In this document: positions 24,911 to 33,727 of the stretch, one piece after another
How positions within the stretch are numbered: the first letter of the stretch is position 1
How the letters are laid out: the number at the start of each line of letters is the position of its first letter
DNA from: JAOTVV01 sp039591075
Lineage (GTDB): Bacteria; Gemmatimonadota; Gemmatimonadetes; Gemmatimonadales; GWC2-71-9
Reading direction: 5' to 3'
DNA length: 64,000 nt
NCBI GenBank assembly: GCA_039591075.1
Contig: JBDHEI010000004.1
Location: 1 to 64,000, forward strand
Program-made: the position numbers and the translations under genes
Notes under the pieces: generated by a model
Seen by the model: only the letters and a program-made list of their open reading frames with translations
What the model was told of the DNA's origin: nothing
Databases searched by the model: none

Positions 24911-26488
24911 ATGCGTGGGATTGTGCTGCTGCTGTGTCTGGTCGGTCTGAGTGTTCCGAGCGCGGCGTCGGCGCAGGAAGGCGCGGGCGCCAGCCCACCC
25001 ATCATCGACCGCATTGTCATCCGCACGCATAACGTCTTCGACTCGTCCGAAGCCACCCGAAACTTCCTTTTCCGTCTGGCCAACTCGCTTCGCATCACGA
25101 CACGGCAGTCGGTGGTGCGCCACGAGTTGCTCTTCAGGGAGGGCGAACCGTACGACTCGGCCAAGGTTGCGGAGACGCTGCGGAACCTGCGCGGCCGCGG
25201 CCTGTTTCGGGACGTCCGTATCGAGCCCATGGCCAGCGATTCCGGCAATCAGGTCGACGTGCTGGTCGAGACGTTCGACGGCTGGAGTACGCAGCTCGTC
25301 ATGAACGCGTCGTTCACGGCCGGCGAGTTCTCCTGGGCGCTCGGCGGGAGGGAGACCAACTTCCTCGGTGCCGGCGCGGAGGCCGGCGTCGTGTACCGGG
25401 ACGTGCCGGACCGCACCGCGCTCCAGCTCAACGGCGCCCTCCGGAGGATCCGGGGCTCGCGCTTCGAGGCGGGCGGGTTCTGGGACAACTTGAGCGACGG
25501 TGACTTCGGCTCGTGGTTCGCCGGGGCACCGTTCAGGGCACTCGGCGATCGGCATGGATTTCTGCTCCAGGGCTCGGCGGGACTACAACGGGTGCTGCAG
25601 TTTCGGGATGGGGACTCGCTCGAAACCTATCGACGACGGCTGTTCGTGCAGCGGGCTGAGGTGGCCGTCGCTCCAGTTGCCGGATCGGACGGCTTCCTGC
25701 GCGTCGGCGTGGGTGGACAGGTGCGGCGCGAGGAATTCCTGCTCTACTCCCAACCCGGATCGCTCGTGCCCGACACCGTGACCGGGACGGTCGGCGTGTT
25801 TGCTGATTTCCTGCGACCGCGGTTCAAGGTGGTTCGCAACTACAGTGGCTTTGTTCGCGACGAGGATATCGACTTGAGCACGCGCGTCACCACGGCGCTG
25901 TGGCTCGCACCGCGGGCGTTCGGCTACGAGGAAGACGGCATCGGTCCGAGCGTCCGTGTGCAGACCGGCCTGTCGGCCGGCAAGAACTTCGTGAAGCTGG
26001 TCGGGTGGGCCAACGGACTGTACACGTCGTCGGGGCTCGACTCGGGACAGGTGGGTGTATCCCTCACGGCGGCATCGCAGGTTATCCGCAAGAACGCAAC
26101 GGTGATCCACTTCGAATGGGCGACGCGCCGTGGAGTCCCGCCCGGATTCGAGTACGATCTCGGACACGGCCAGGGACCGCGAGCATTCGGGCCCCACGCG
26201 TTCACTGGCGAGACAACCGTCTGGGGCTCCCTGGAGCAACGCGCGTTTCTCATCGACCAGTTCGTTGGACTGTTCGGGATTGGGTTCGCGGCATTCGTCG
26301 ACTACGGTGGCGCGTGGTACCGCGATCAACCGCGGCGACTGGGAGGGGACGTGGGACTCGGTCTCCGCCTCGGATCGACACGCTCGAGCGGGCAGAACGT
26401 GGGGCGGATCGACGTGGGGTATCGCTTCGGCGAGGGCTGGCAGGGGAACCGCCTGGCGGTGAGCTTCGGGAGCGGGTTCGCCTTTTGA
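24911..26488 (+). CDS. BamA/TamA-like outer-membrane protein with one POTRA domain
   Basis: The 525-aa protein has a signal peptide (IVLLLCLVGLSVPSAASA), one POTRA-like domain (about residues 70-135: RHELLFREGEPYDSAKVAET, GLFRDVRIEP), and a C-terminal barrel ending AVSFGSGFAF with the usual terminal Phe. It belongs to the Omp85 surface-antigen type rather than canonical BamA, because only one POTRA is visible. It may insert or translocate a specific outer-membrane substrate. It follows the HAD gene by 18 bases. Confidence 0.78.
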   Translation: MRGIVLLLCLVGLSVPSAASAQEGAGASPPIIDRIVIRTHNVFDSSEATRNFLFRLANSLRITTRQSVVRHELLFREGEPYDSAKVAETLRNLRGRGLFRDVRIEPMASDSGNQVDVLVETFDGWSTQLVMNASFTAGEFSWALGGRETNFLGAGAEAGVVYRDVPDRTALQLNGALRRIRGSRFEAGGFWDNLSDGDFGSWFAGAPFRALGDRHGFLLQGSAGLQRVLQFRDGDSLETYRRRLFVQRAEVAVAPVAGSDGFLRVGVGGQVRREEFLLYSQPGSLVPDTVTGTVGVFADFLRPRFKVVRNYSGFVRDEDIDLSTRVTTALWLAPRAFGYEEDGIGPSVRVQTGLSAGKNFVKLVGWANGLYTSSGLDSGQVGVSLTAASQVIRKNATVIHFEWATRRGVPPGFEYDLGHGQGPRAFGPHAFTGETTVWGSLEQRAFLIDQFVGLFGIGFAAFVDYGGAWYRDQPRRLGGDVGLGLRLGSTRSSGQNVGRIDVGYRFGEGWQGNRLAVSFGSGFAF

Positions 26489-26501
26489 TGGGAGCGCCAT
26501 T

Positions 26502-26984
26502 GTGACCAACGCCCGTCCATTACTGGCCCTGTTGATGCCGTTGGCACTCGGCTCGGCATCCATCCCGGCCGACGGCCAGGGAGATCGCCTCGACCGGATC
26601 GGTTGGCTCGCCGGCTGTTGGGAACTGGAGGGGGGCGGCACGGTGATCGAGGAGCAGTGGATGCGCCCTCGCGGCGGATCGATGCTCGGGATGAGTCGCA
26701 CGATTCGGGCGGGACGCACCGTGGGGTGGGAGTTGGTGCGCATCGAAGTGCGGGCGGCTCGGCTCGTCTACGTGGCGGAGCCCTCAGGGCAGCCGATGGC
26801 AGAGTTCGCCGAAGTGGCGCTCACCGACTCCTCGGTGAGCTTCGAGAACCCGTATCACGATTTCCCGCAGCGCATCACGTATCGGCGCCAGAGTGATGGC
26901 GCGCTGACGGCTCGTGTGGAAAGCGTGACCGGTGAGACGCCGCGCGGGTTCGACCTGGTCTATCGCCGCGTGGCGTGCCCGTGA
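26502..26984 (+). CDS. DUF6265-family secreted protein
   Basis: The 160-aa product begins at GTG 26502, with GGGAG eight bases upstream. A signal peptide precedes GQGDRLDRIGWLAGCWELEG, MLGMSRTIRAGRTVGWELVR and SFENPYHDFPQRITYRR, which match the DUF6265 beta-barrel family. The biochemical role of the family is unknown; the lipocalin-like barrel suggests binding of a small ligand. It lies 13 bases after the Omp85-like gene and is probably its operon partner. Confidence 0.75.
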   Translation: MTNARPLLALLMPLALGSASIPADGQGDRLDRIGWLAGCWELEGGGTVIEEQWMRPRGGSMLGMSRTIRAGRTVGWELVRIEVRAARLVYVAEPSGQPMAEFAEVALTDSSVSFENPYHDFPQRITYRRQSDGALTARVESVTGETPRGFDLVYRRVACP

Positions 26985-26999
26985 CGAAAGGATGCTGCG

Positions 27000-28424
27000 C
27001 TACGGCGACTGACCGGCCACCGGTGTGGGAACGGGTTGCGTGAACCCCGGACCCGTGCCGAGCTGTCCCGCGTTGTTCCAGCCCCAGCAGTAAGTGACGC
27101 TGTCAGTGGCGATACCGCAGCTATGGTATGCGCCGGCGCGAATGAAGGTAAAGGTGATGGTGCCGGTTACCGGCTCCGGCTGGAGTGCCGTCCCGCCGGT
27201 TCCACTCCCGACCTGTCCGAACTGATTGGATCCCCAGCAGTACGCAACGCCGTCGTCTGCCACACCGCAGGTATGCTCGTGACCGGCGCTGATCTCGACG
27301 AACCGGATGTTCCCGGCCACGGGGAGTGGGGTGGTCGAGCTGACCGGTGGGTCGACGCCAAGCTGCCCGAACGCATTGCTTCCCCAGCAATAGGCCACTC
27401 CGGTCGTCGTGAGGCCACAGGAGTGGCTTCCGCCAGCGCTCACGCGTTGGGTAGAGAGCAAGCCAGCGACGGCGGTCGGCACCGCGCGGTCGGTGACGGA
27501 GCCGTCACCGAGCTGCGCCTCGGAGTTCTCGCCCCAGCAGTACGCCACCCCGTCCGTGCCGACGCCGCAGGTGTGTTCTTCCCCCGCATCGACGCTGGCA
27601 AACGCGCTCACCGCCTCGACCGGTACCGGCGTCGTGTTGCACGGCTCGTTCACCGCCGGGCACTGGGTGGTCGCCCCCGTGACCCCGAGCTGACCCGAAA
27701 ACCCTCCACCCCAGCACGCAATCGTCCCGTCACGTGCGAGCCCGCAGCCGTGCCGGTCCCCGACGGTGATGGCATCGAAGATCCAGGGCCCCGGCACGGG
27801 TTGTGGGGAGGGGTGAACCTGCCGGTCGAAGCTGCCTCGGCCGAGTTGTGCGCTCCAATTCGCGCCCCAACAGAACGCGCGCCCGTCCTCGGCCAGACCA
27901 CAGCTCTGCGTGCCGCCGCCGTCGGTCACGACGAAGCGCGGTGACGCCTGCGCCAGTACCGGCGTTCGCGACGAGAAGATCGTGCTGTCGCCCAGCTCCC
28001 CCGAGCTGTTGGTGCCCCAGCACGCGATGAACCCGTCAACGGTCGCGCCGCAGGTATGAAACAAGCCGGGACCCACCCACACGAACGCGACTGTGACATT
28101 CACGTTCACCCGAGCGCTTCGGCCACCTGCCTCGGCAGTGACGGTGGTGGCTCCACCACCGACGCCGGTGATCACGCCGTCGGTCCCGACTCGGGCGACG
28201 CGCGGGTCGTTGCTGGCCCAATGGACCGGCTGGCCGGTGAGTGCTCGCCCCGATTCATCCAGCACCGACACGCTGAGCGAAACCGTCCCGCCGAGCGAGA
28301 CGTCGACCCGCGTCGCAGATACCGTGACCTCGGCGACCGGAGTGCCGTCGCCCGTGACGTCGGCGCACGCGCATGCGAAGAGCGATGCGATGGCGGCGAG
28401 CATGCGCGATGTCCGGCCCGTCAC
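27000..28424 (-). CDS. RCC1-repeat lipoprotein with Big2-like domain
   Basis: The 474-aa protein starts at GTG 28424, with AGGAG six bases upstream and the GTG overlapping the stop of the paired gene. A lipoprotein signal (LAAIASLFACACADV) is followed by a bacterial Ig-like Big2 domain (VSATRVDVSLGGTVSLSVSV, GVGGGATTVTAEAGG). Seven RCC1-type repeats with the pattern H-x-C-G...CWG-x-N...GQLG follow, forming a seven-bladed propeller. Each blade carries a Cys pair, so disulfides are likely outside the cytoplasm. The role is probably surface binding. Confidence 0.85.
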   Translation of the reverse strand: MTGRTSRMLAAIASLFACACADVTGDGTPVAEVTVSATRVDVSLGGTVSLSVSVLDESGRALTGQPVHWASNDPRVARVGTDGVITGVGGGATTVTAEAGGRSARVNVNVTVAFVWVGPGLFHTCGATVDGFIACWGTNSSGELGDSTIFSSRTPVLAQASPRFVVTDGGGTQSCGLAEDGRAFCWGANWSAQLGRGSFDRQVHPSPQPVPGPWIFDAITVGDRHGCGLARDGTIACWGGGFSGQLGVTGATTQCPAVNEPCNTTPVPVEAVSAFASVDAGEEHTCGVGTDGVAYCWGENSEAQLGDGSVTDRAVPTAVAGLLSTQRVSAGGSHSCGLTTTGVAYCWGSNAFGQLGVDPPVSSTTPLPVAGNIRFVEISAGHEHTCGVADDGVAYCWGSNQFGQVGSGTGGTALQPEPVTGTITFTFIRAGAYHSCGIATDSVTYCWGWNNAGQLGTGPGFTQPVPTPVAGQSP

Positions 28425-29641
28425 CGGGGGTCTCCTGGCAAGGAGACGATCGTGGGCTCGAGGCTTCGCAGCCCGACGCCACCGTTGCCGAGCTGGGCTC
28501 GGAAGTTGTCGCCCCAGCAATAGACCTCGCCGCTGAGTACGACAGCGCAGGTGTGACTGTCGCCCGCGGAGATGGTCTGAAAGCCCTGAGCTCCCGCCAC
28601 GCGCTGCGGCGTGGGTTGATCCACGCTCGAGCCGTTGCCTACCTGGCCCACCCCGTTCGCGCCCCAGCAGTACCCGGCCCCGCTTTCGGCGATCGCGCAC
28701 GTATGCTGCCCACCAGCCGTGACCATCCGGAACCTGAGCGCCGAGGTGATGGGGAGCGGACGCGCAGCGCAGGCGAGCTCGGTGGATCCGCACGCCTCGG
28801 CTTCGGTGGACGTGCCGAGCTGTCCGCTGGTGTTGAGCCCCCAGCAGAGCACGGTTCCCTCCGTTGTGGTTCCGCACGTGTGTGTGCTGCCCACGCTGAT
28901 CTGGCGAAAGCGGTGGTCACCGGTCACGAGCGTGGGTTGGGCGGCCGAGCGCTCTTCTCCGTTGCCCAGTTTGCCGGCCTGGTTGCTACCCCAGCAGTAG
29001 ACTGCCCCGTCGAGCGTGACGCCGCATGTATGCGACGGACCGGCGCTCAGGCTCGTGAACGTGAGCCCTCCCGCGACCGGAACCGGCTGCCGGCTGCACG
29101 GGCCCTGACCGCACCGCTCCGTCGACTGCAGCACCCCCAACTGACCGCTCCCGTTGGTGCCCCAGCAGTATGCCGTTCCGCCTTGGTCGATCCCGCAGGT
29201 ATGTGTGGCACCCGTGACCAGACCGCGGAGTGTCGGCATGCCCGAAAGACGCACGGGCAGGGGGTGGACGTCCGGATCCAGAGTCCCGAGTGCGCCGCTG
29301 CCGTTGTCTCCCCAGCACCAGACGGTACCGTCCAGATCCAGCCCGCACGTGTGGAACCATCCTGCGGCGATCGCGCGGAACGCGACGTCCGTTGCCACGC
29401 GTACCGGTACGTCTCGTCGGGCGAGCGTCCCGTCGCCCGCCTGCCCGCTCGTGTTCACGCCCCAACAATAGGTGCCGGCTTCGGAGAGGTAGCAGGTGTG
29501 GAAGCCCGTTGTGCTGAGTGTCGGCGCCCGGTAGCCGCCGGGCGCCGTGGGGTCGAGGTCACAGGACAGCGTCACGCCCACCATGAGCGTGAAGACCACG
29601 GTGATCCATCGTGAACCTCCCCGTGCGGCTCCCAGTGTCAC
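28421..29641 (-). CDS. RCC1-repeat lipoprotein
   Basis: The 406-aa protein has a signal with lipobox MVGVTLSCDL and seven RCC1-type repeats (HTCGLDLDGTVWCWGDN, HTCGIDQGGTAYCWGTN and similar), making one complete propeller. Each repeat has the HTC...CWG cysteine pair. It lacks the Big2 domain of its downstream partner. The two genes overlap by four bases (GTGA), so the products are likely to be made together. Eukaryotic RCC1 is a GEF, but bacterial secreted versions are of unknown function. Confidence 0.85.
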   Translation of the reverse strand: MTLGAARGGSRWITVVFTLMVGVTLSCDLDPTAPGGYRAPTLSTTGFHTCYLSEAGTYCWGVNTSGQAGDGTLARRDVPVRVATDVAFRAIAAGWFHTCGLDLDGTVWCWGDNGSGALGTLDPDVHPLPVRLSGMPTLRGLVTGATHTCGIDQGGTAYCWGTNGSGQLGVLQSTERCGQGPCSRQPVPVAGGLTFTSLSAGPSHTCGVTLDGAVYCWGSNQAGKLGNGEERSAAQPTLVTGDHRFRQISVGSTHTCGTTTEGTVLCWGLNTSGQLGTSTEAEACGSTELACAARPLPITSALRFRMVTAGGQHTCAIAESGAGYCWGANGVGQVGNGSSVDQPTPQRVAGAQGFQTISAGDSHTCAVVLSGEVYCWGDNFRAQLGNGGVGLRSLEPTIVSLPGDPR

Positions 29642-29654
29642 GCGTGGCCGGCCA

Positions 29655-29984
29655 TCACCAGGTCGTCTTCACCGCGGTGCCGGATGCGCTTACCATGAGC
29701 ATCGTTCCGCCTCGGCCGACCTGAATGGTCTCGTAGTCGAGGTCGACGCCTACCACCGCATTGGCGCCGAGCGCTTCGGCCTCCATGGCCATCTCGTCGA
29801 TGGCCGTGTCTCGAGCCCGCCGTAGCTCTTCTTCGTACGCTGCAGAGCGCCCGCCGACGATGTCGCGGATGCTGGCAAATATGTCCTTGAAGATGTTGGC
29901 GCCCAGGATGGCTTCGCCGGTCACGATACCGTAGTAGCTCGTGATCTCGGAGCCTTGGATGGTCGGGGTCGTTGTGATCAGCAT
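29655..29984 (-). CDS. YbjQ/UPF0145 family protein
   Basis: The 109-aa protein carries the YbjQ signature: an N-terminal ITTTPTIQGSEITSYYGIVTGE, a central DEMAMEAEALGANAVVGVDLDYE and a C-terminal beta segment. Members form pentamers; the domain has been labelled heavy-metal-binding, but its physiological role is unsettled. It lies just upstream, in map terms, of the Nudix gene and is transcribed after it, with a 15-base gap. Confidence 0.88.
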   Translation of the reverse strand: MLITTTPTIQGSEITSYYGIVTGEAILGANIFKDIFASIRDIVGGRSAAYEEELRRARDTAIDEMAMEAEALGANAVVGVDLDYETIQVGRGGTMLMVSASGTAVKTTW

Positions 29985-29999
29985 CCGTACCTCGAAGGT

Positions 30000-30560
30000 T
30001 CAGTCCAGTGGGGTCGGAGTTTGGAGCGCCCGGGCGATCCCCCGCAGCAGCGCGCCGTCGAAGGTGAATCGCGGCAGATCGGCGATCGGACACCACACCC
30101 AGCGCAGGTCGTCCAAGGGTGCGTCCGGCTCCGCGATCCTGAAGTGGAACATCAGGTCGTGGTGCAGGTGGGCCGGTTCGCGTCGCGTCTTGGGGATCTC
30201 GTGCACGTCCACGGCTACGAGCGGTGGATCCGGGTGATCCGAGACGGGGATTCCCGTCTCTTCCAGCACCTCGCGTTGCGCGGTCGCGATCAGCGACGCG
30301 TCGCCGGGCTCCACGTGACCGCCGGGCTGCAACCACCGTTCCAGGCGATCGTGGTAGACCAGGACCACCTGACGCCCATCCGCAGAGAGCACGACCGCGC
30401 TCGCGGTGACGTGTCCCGGATCGTAGTTCACCCGATCGAACGGGACCGGCGAGCTGCGCAGCAGGTCGATCGTCTGCTCGAGGCTTGCCACCGCCCACGC
30501 GTCGGGTACGGGTTCGAAGGCCTCGACCAGCTCTAGGACGTCCGGCGTCGAGATGGTCAT
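30000..30560 (-). CDS. Nudix hydrolase
   Basis: From ATG 30560 the 186-aa protein has a Nudix box variant, GGHVEPGDASLIATAQREVL followed by EETGI, with one residue more than the classical spacing between the Gly and the Arg-Glu. This spacing is common in a subset of Nudix proteins. It would hydrolyse a nucleoside-diphosphate-linked substrate, with Mg bound by the REVLEE glutamates. Its ATG overlaps the stop of the upstream SRAP gene by four bases, suggesting a joint role in nucleotide or DNA-damage housekeeping. Confidence 0.85.
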   Translation of the reverse strand: MTISTPDVLELVEAFEPVPDAWAVASLEQTIDLLRSSPVPFDRVNYDPGHVTASAVVLSADGRQVVLVYHDRLERWLQPGGHVEPGDASLIATAQREVLEETGIPVSDHPDPPLVAVDVHEIPKTRREPAHLHHDLMFHFRIAEPDAPLDDLRWVWCPIADLPRFTFDGALLRGIARALQTPTPLD

Positions 30561-31231
30561 GCTTCGATCGGCATCACGCATTCGGGACCCTCGTTGGCGG
30601 GGCTGTTCACGTACCGGCTCACGGGATAGACGGTCATGGTGTCGGCGGGGAGCGGCCGGAGCAGCGCACCGAGGCGAGCCACATCGGACACCTCGGGGTC
30701 CAGCCACGTATCGTAGTGCGCCGGCGGCAGGATGACGGGCATGCGGTTGTGAATCGGCTCCACCAGGGGATTCGGGCTAGTGGTCAGAACGGTGAACGAC
30801 TCGATGGGCTCGTGTCCCGCGTCACTCCAGCGGTCCCACAGGCCCGCCAGCGCGAACGGCCGGCCGTCATGCATGCGGATGTAGTACGGCTGCTTGATCC
30901 GGCCCAGCTTCTTCCACTCGTAGAAGCCGTCCACCGGCACCAGGCACCGCTGTCGACGGAACGGCAATTCGAATGCCGGCTTCCGGTCGACCGTTTCCGC
31001 ACGCGCATTGATCATCCGGTTCCCAATCGTGAAGTCCTTTGCCCAGTGCGGGATGAGTCCCCAGCGCAAGAAGTCCAGCGATCGCTCCCCGGCACGTGCG
31101 GCCTGGCGCACCACGGCCGCATCCTGCGTGGGAGCCACGTTGTAGCGCGGCTCGATATCAGGCATCTGCAACAGCCTGAACACTTCACGGTCCAGCTCGG
31201 CGATCTGTGCCTGTGAGAAACGGCCGCACAC
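30557..31231 (-). CDS. yedK: SOS response-associated peptidase (SRAP, YedK/HMCES family)
   Basis: The 224-aa protein begins MCGRFSQ, so that Cys2 becomes the N-terminal nucleophile after Met removal. Other active-site motifs are present: RYNVAPTQ, NARAET, VDGFYEWKK and IHNRMPVIL with the catalytic His. The family forms a thiazolidine cross-link with abasic sites in single-stranded DNA and shields them from breakage. The coupling with a Nudix gene suggests a damage-response unit. The 120-base divergent spacer upstream carries a TATACT-like -10 reading into it. Confidence 0.93.
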   Translation of the reverse strand: MCGRFSQAQIAELDREVFRLLQMPDIEPRYNVAPTQDAAVVRQAARAGERSLDFLRWGLIPHWAKDFTIGNRMINARAETVDRKPAFELPFRRQRCLVPVDGFYEWKKLGRIKQPYYIRMHDGRPFALAGLWDRWSDAGHEPIESFTVLTTSPNPLVEPIHNRMPVILPPAHYDTWLDPEVSDVARLGALLRPLPADTMTVYPVSRYVNSPANEGPECVMPIEA

Positions 31232-31352
31232 GAGAAATCGTCGGTCTCGGTCTGAGGTCGCGGTCAGGGAATCGCTTCAAGTATACCGCCCGGTGTTTGC
31301 GACCGTGAGAAGCGGGACGCAGATTCTTGACGGTCATCTGCCGGAGTGATCC

Positions 31353-32327
31353 ATGCGTCCCCAGCCAGCTGCATTCCTTCTGCTCGCCGCATCGCTCAGC
31401 GCGGCACCCGTTTCGGCGCAGGACACGGTGCGGTTCACCCCCACCGTCGGCTATCCCACGTTCGCGGTTCGCGAGCCGGTGCTGCGCGTGCAACCGGGCA
31501 CCGTGCTCCTGTCGTCCACCAACTTCGGTCCCTACTACACCGAAGAGGGTGGGGCTTTCCCGGGAGAAGTGGGGCCCATCTATGTGGAGGGCGCCACGAC
31601 GAACGATATGCTCGTGGTCAAGATCCATTCGGTGAAACCCAATCACCATCTTGCCGCGTCGCGGTTGTACCCGAATTTCGGCGGCCTCTCCATGGATCAG
31701 GGCAACCGCTTGGTGAACCAGCCCATCGAGCCGCGCCGCTACGTATGGCGGCTCGATCGCGAGCGAATGACCGGCACCACGACACTTCAAGGCAGCAGGC
31801 TCAAGGAGATCGAGGTCGACCTGCAACCCATGCTGGGCCGCGTGGCCGTGGCACCGGCCGGCGGCCAGGCGTTCACTGGTCTCTGGCCAGGCGACTTCGG
31901 CGGCAACATGGATGCGCCCGAGGTACGCGAAGGCACCACCGTCTATCTGCCCATCTTCCATGACGGCGCGTACTTCTACTTTGGCGACGGGCACGCGCGG
32001 CAAGGCCACGGTGAGGTGTCGGGTACGGGGCTCGAGACGTCGATGGACGTCGTGCTCGAGATCGATCTGATCAAGGGGAAGCCGATCGACTGGCCGCGGC
32101 TCGAAGACGATGAGTACATCATGGTGGCTGGCAGCGCCCGCCCGTTGATCGACGCGTTTCGGATCGCGCACGTGGAGCTGATTGAGTGGCTGGAGCAGGA
32201 CTACGGGTTCGACCGGCTGGACGCGTACCTGTTGCTCGGGCAACTGGCGGTGAGCACGGTGGCCAACATCGTGGACCCGCAGTACACCGTGGTGGCCAAG
32301 TTCCCGAAGAAGTATCTGCCGAGGTGA
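31353..32327 (+). CDS. Secreted acetamidase/formamidase-family protein
   Basis: The 324-aa protein has a Sec signal (AAFLLLAASLSAAPVSA) and the acetamidase/formamidase fold: GPIYVEGATTNDMLVVKI, WPGDFGGNMDAPEVREGTTV, LPIFHDGAYFYFGDGHARQG and NIVDPQYTVVAKFPK. The family hydrolyses short amides to ammonia. Its export is unusual compared with cytosolic formamidases and suggests action on periplasmic or external amides. It is followed by the GntR regulator gene after about 110 bases. Confidence 0.87.
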   Translation: MRPQPAAFLLLAASLSAAPVSAQDTVRFTPTVGYPTFAVREPVLRVQPGTVLLSSTNFGPYYTEEGGAFPGEVGPIYVEGATTNDMLVVKIHSVKPNHHLAASRLYPNFGGLSMDQGNRLVNQPIEPRRYVWRLDRERMTGTTTLQGSRLKEIEVDLQPMLGRVAVAPAGGQAFTGLWPGDFGGNMDAPEVREGTTVYLPIFHDGAYFYFGDGHARQGHGEVSGTGLETSMDVVLEIDLIKGKPIDWPRLEDDEYIMVAGSARPLIDAFRIAHVELIEWLEQDYGFDRLDAYLLLGQLAVSTVANIVDPQYTVVAKFPKKYLPR

Positions 32328-32381
32328 GTCCGCGCGCGACATAGATTCTAAGTTGTTATATATTAACGAGATAGGATGCTC

Positions 32382-32428
32382 TTGACATTCCTTCCTTGTC
32401 TGTTAGTGTATTAGTAAACCAATACAGT
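32382..32428 (+). promoter_or_regulatory. Promoter and palindromic operator of the GntR/ABC operon
   Basis: A perfect -35 box TTGACA (32382-32387) is followed by a weak -10 region at about 32404-32410 (TAGTGT or AGTGTA). Overlapping the -10 is an inverted repeat, AGTGTATT (32405-32412), an eight-base spacer, and AATACAGT (32421-32428), with seven of eight arm bases complementary. It lies just before the GntR start, as expected for autorepression by a YtrA-like dimer. This stretch is markedly AT-richer than its surroundings. Confidence 0.6.
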
Positions 32429-32438
32429 CAGCCGCCAC

Positions 32439-32819
32439 ATGTTCGATCAGATCGATCCTCGCAGCCCAACGCCGCTCTACGACCAGATTGCCGGTCGTAT
32501 TCGAGTAGCGGTGGCAGCAGGCGAGCTGCGACCCGGGGAGCATCTCCCCTCGGTGCGCCAGCTCGCCGGCCGGCTGCGGGTCAATCCGGCGACTGTGGTG
32601 CAGGCGTACCGAACGCTCGAGTCGGAGGGATTCGTCGAGATGCGTCAGGGATCCGGAACGTTTGTGCGGGAGATCGGTCCAGCGCGGCGGTCGGAGGAAC
32701 GGAGTGAGCAGGCGCGCGATCTCGTGAGGGCGATGCTGGCCGAGGCGGGACGGCGCGGGCTGGCGGCGAAGGAGATCGTCGAGGCTTTCAACGACGAAAC
32801 GGGGGCGGGAGTCCGATGA
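32439..32819 (+). CDS. GntR-family (YtrA subfamily) transcriptional regulator
   Basis: The 126-aa protein has the GntR winged helix at about residues 10-75: PLYDQIAGRIRVAVAAGELR, GEHLPSVRQLAGRLRVNPAT and VVQAYRTLESEGFVEMRQGS. The short C-terminal helical tail, without an effector domain, is typical of YtrA-type regulators encoded with ABC transporters. No clear ribosome site precedes ATG at 32439, so it may be translated from a short leader. Its stop overlaps the ABC ATPase start. Confidence 0.9.
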   Translation: MFDQIDPRSPTPLYDQIAGRIRVAVAAGELRPGEHLPSVRQLAGRLRVNPATVVQAYRTLESEGFVEMRQGSGTFVREIGPARRSEERSEQARDLVRAMLAEAGRRGLAAKEIVEAFNDETGAGVR

Positions 32820-33718
32820 GCAACGCGATTGAGACGCGCGGACTGCATCACCGCCTGGGCAAGACGTTCGAGATCCGAGAACTCTGGCTCAGCGTCCCGT
32901 CGGGATCTATCTACGGCTTCCTCGGACCGAACGGTTCGGGGAAGACCACGACAGTGCGGTTGCTGCTCGGTTTGCTCCGACACGCGCGCGGTTCGGTGAC
33001 CGTTCTGGGCCGGCCGATCCCGGGCGACACCCCGCGGGTGCTGGCGCGTACCGGCTACGTACCCGAGCGGCCGCATCTCTATGGCGTGCTCTCGGTGGGC
33101 GAGGCGATCCGCTACCATGCCGCGTTCTACAGCACGTGGGACCATCGGCGGGCCGACGAGCTGGTGCAGCGGTTTCATCTCGACGGGTCGCTCCGGATCA
33201 GCCGACTCTCGAAGGGCGAGACGGGCAAGCTCATGATGCTGTTGGCCCTCGCACAGAGCCCGGACCTGTTGGTGCTCGACGAGCCCACCGACGGGCTGGA
33301 TCCGGTTGTGCGGCGCGACGTGCTGACAGCACTGCTGGACTACGTGTCGCAGCACGATGCGACGGTGTTCATCTCGAGCCATCTCGTGCACGAGCTGGAA
33401 CGCATCTGCGACTGGGTCGGCGTGATGGACAACGGTCGGCTCGTGGCGGAGATGCCCATGCAGACGTTCAAGAACGGGATCAAGCGGCTGCGCGTGACGG
33501 ACGCACCTTCACTGTTGAGCGACACGCCTTTCGTGGTGCTGTCGCGCGAGCCGGGCGACAGGTTGAGCGGAGGCGAGGTGTGGGTGGTCCGTGGGTGGCA
33601 GGATCCGATGGAGCAGTACTTCGAGGGGATCGGCGCCGCGCTCCGCGAGGTAGTGGACCTCGATCTCGAGGAAGGGTTCGTGGAGCTGCTGCGCACGTTT
33701 CGGGCACCGACTGGCTGA
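32816..33718 (+). CDS. ABC transporter ATP-binding protein
   Basis: The 300-aa ATPase has Walker A (GPNGSGKTTT), Walker B (LLVLDEPTDGLDPVV) and the H-loop (VFISSHLVHELE). The signature motif is divergent, RLSKGETGKLM instead of LSGGQ, as seen in YtrB-like and EcsA-like proteins. The C-terminal 80 residues are a variable regulatory extension. The ATGA overlap with the GntR gene and the permease 9 bases downstream make this one operon, probably for export or lipid- or peptide-stress response. Confidence 0.92.
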   Translation: MSNAIETRGLHHRLGKTFEIRELWLSVPSGSIYGFLGPNGSGKTTTVRLLLGLLRHARGSVTVLGRPIPGDTPRVLARTGYVPERPHLYGVLSVGEAIRYHAAFYSTWDHRRADELVQRFHLDGSLRISRLSKGETGKLMMLLALAQSPDLLVLDEPTDGLDPVVRRDVLTALLDYVSQHDATVFISSHLVHELERICDWVGVMDNGRLVAEMPMQTFKNGIKRLRVTDAPSLLSDTPFVVLSREPGDRLSGGEVWVVRGWQDPMEQYFEGIGAALREVVDLDLEEGFVELLRTFRAPTG

Positions 33719-33727
33719 GGGAGCGAC

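Noticed and set aside
27036..29614. Plus-strand frames over the RCC1 genes
   Set aside because: They are mirror images of the repetitive minus-strand coding sequence.
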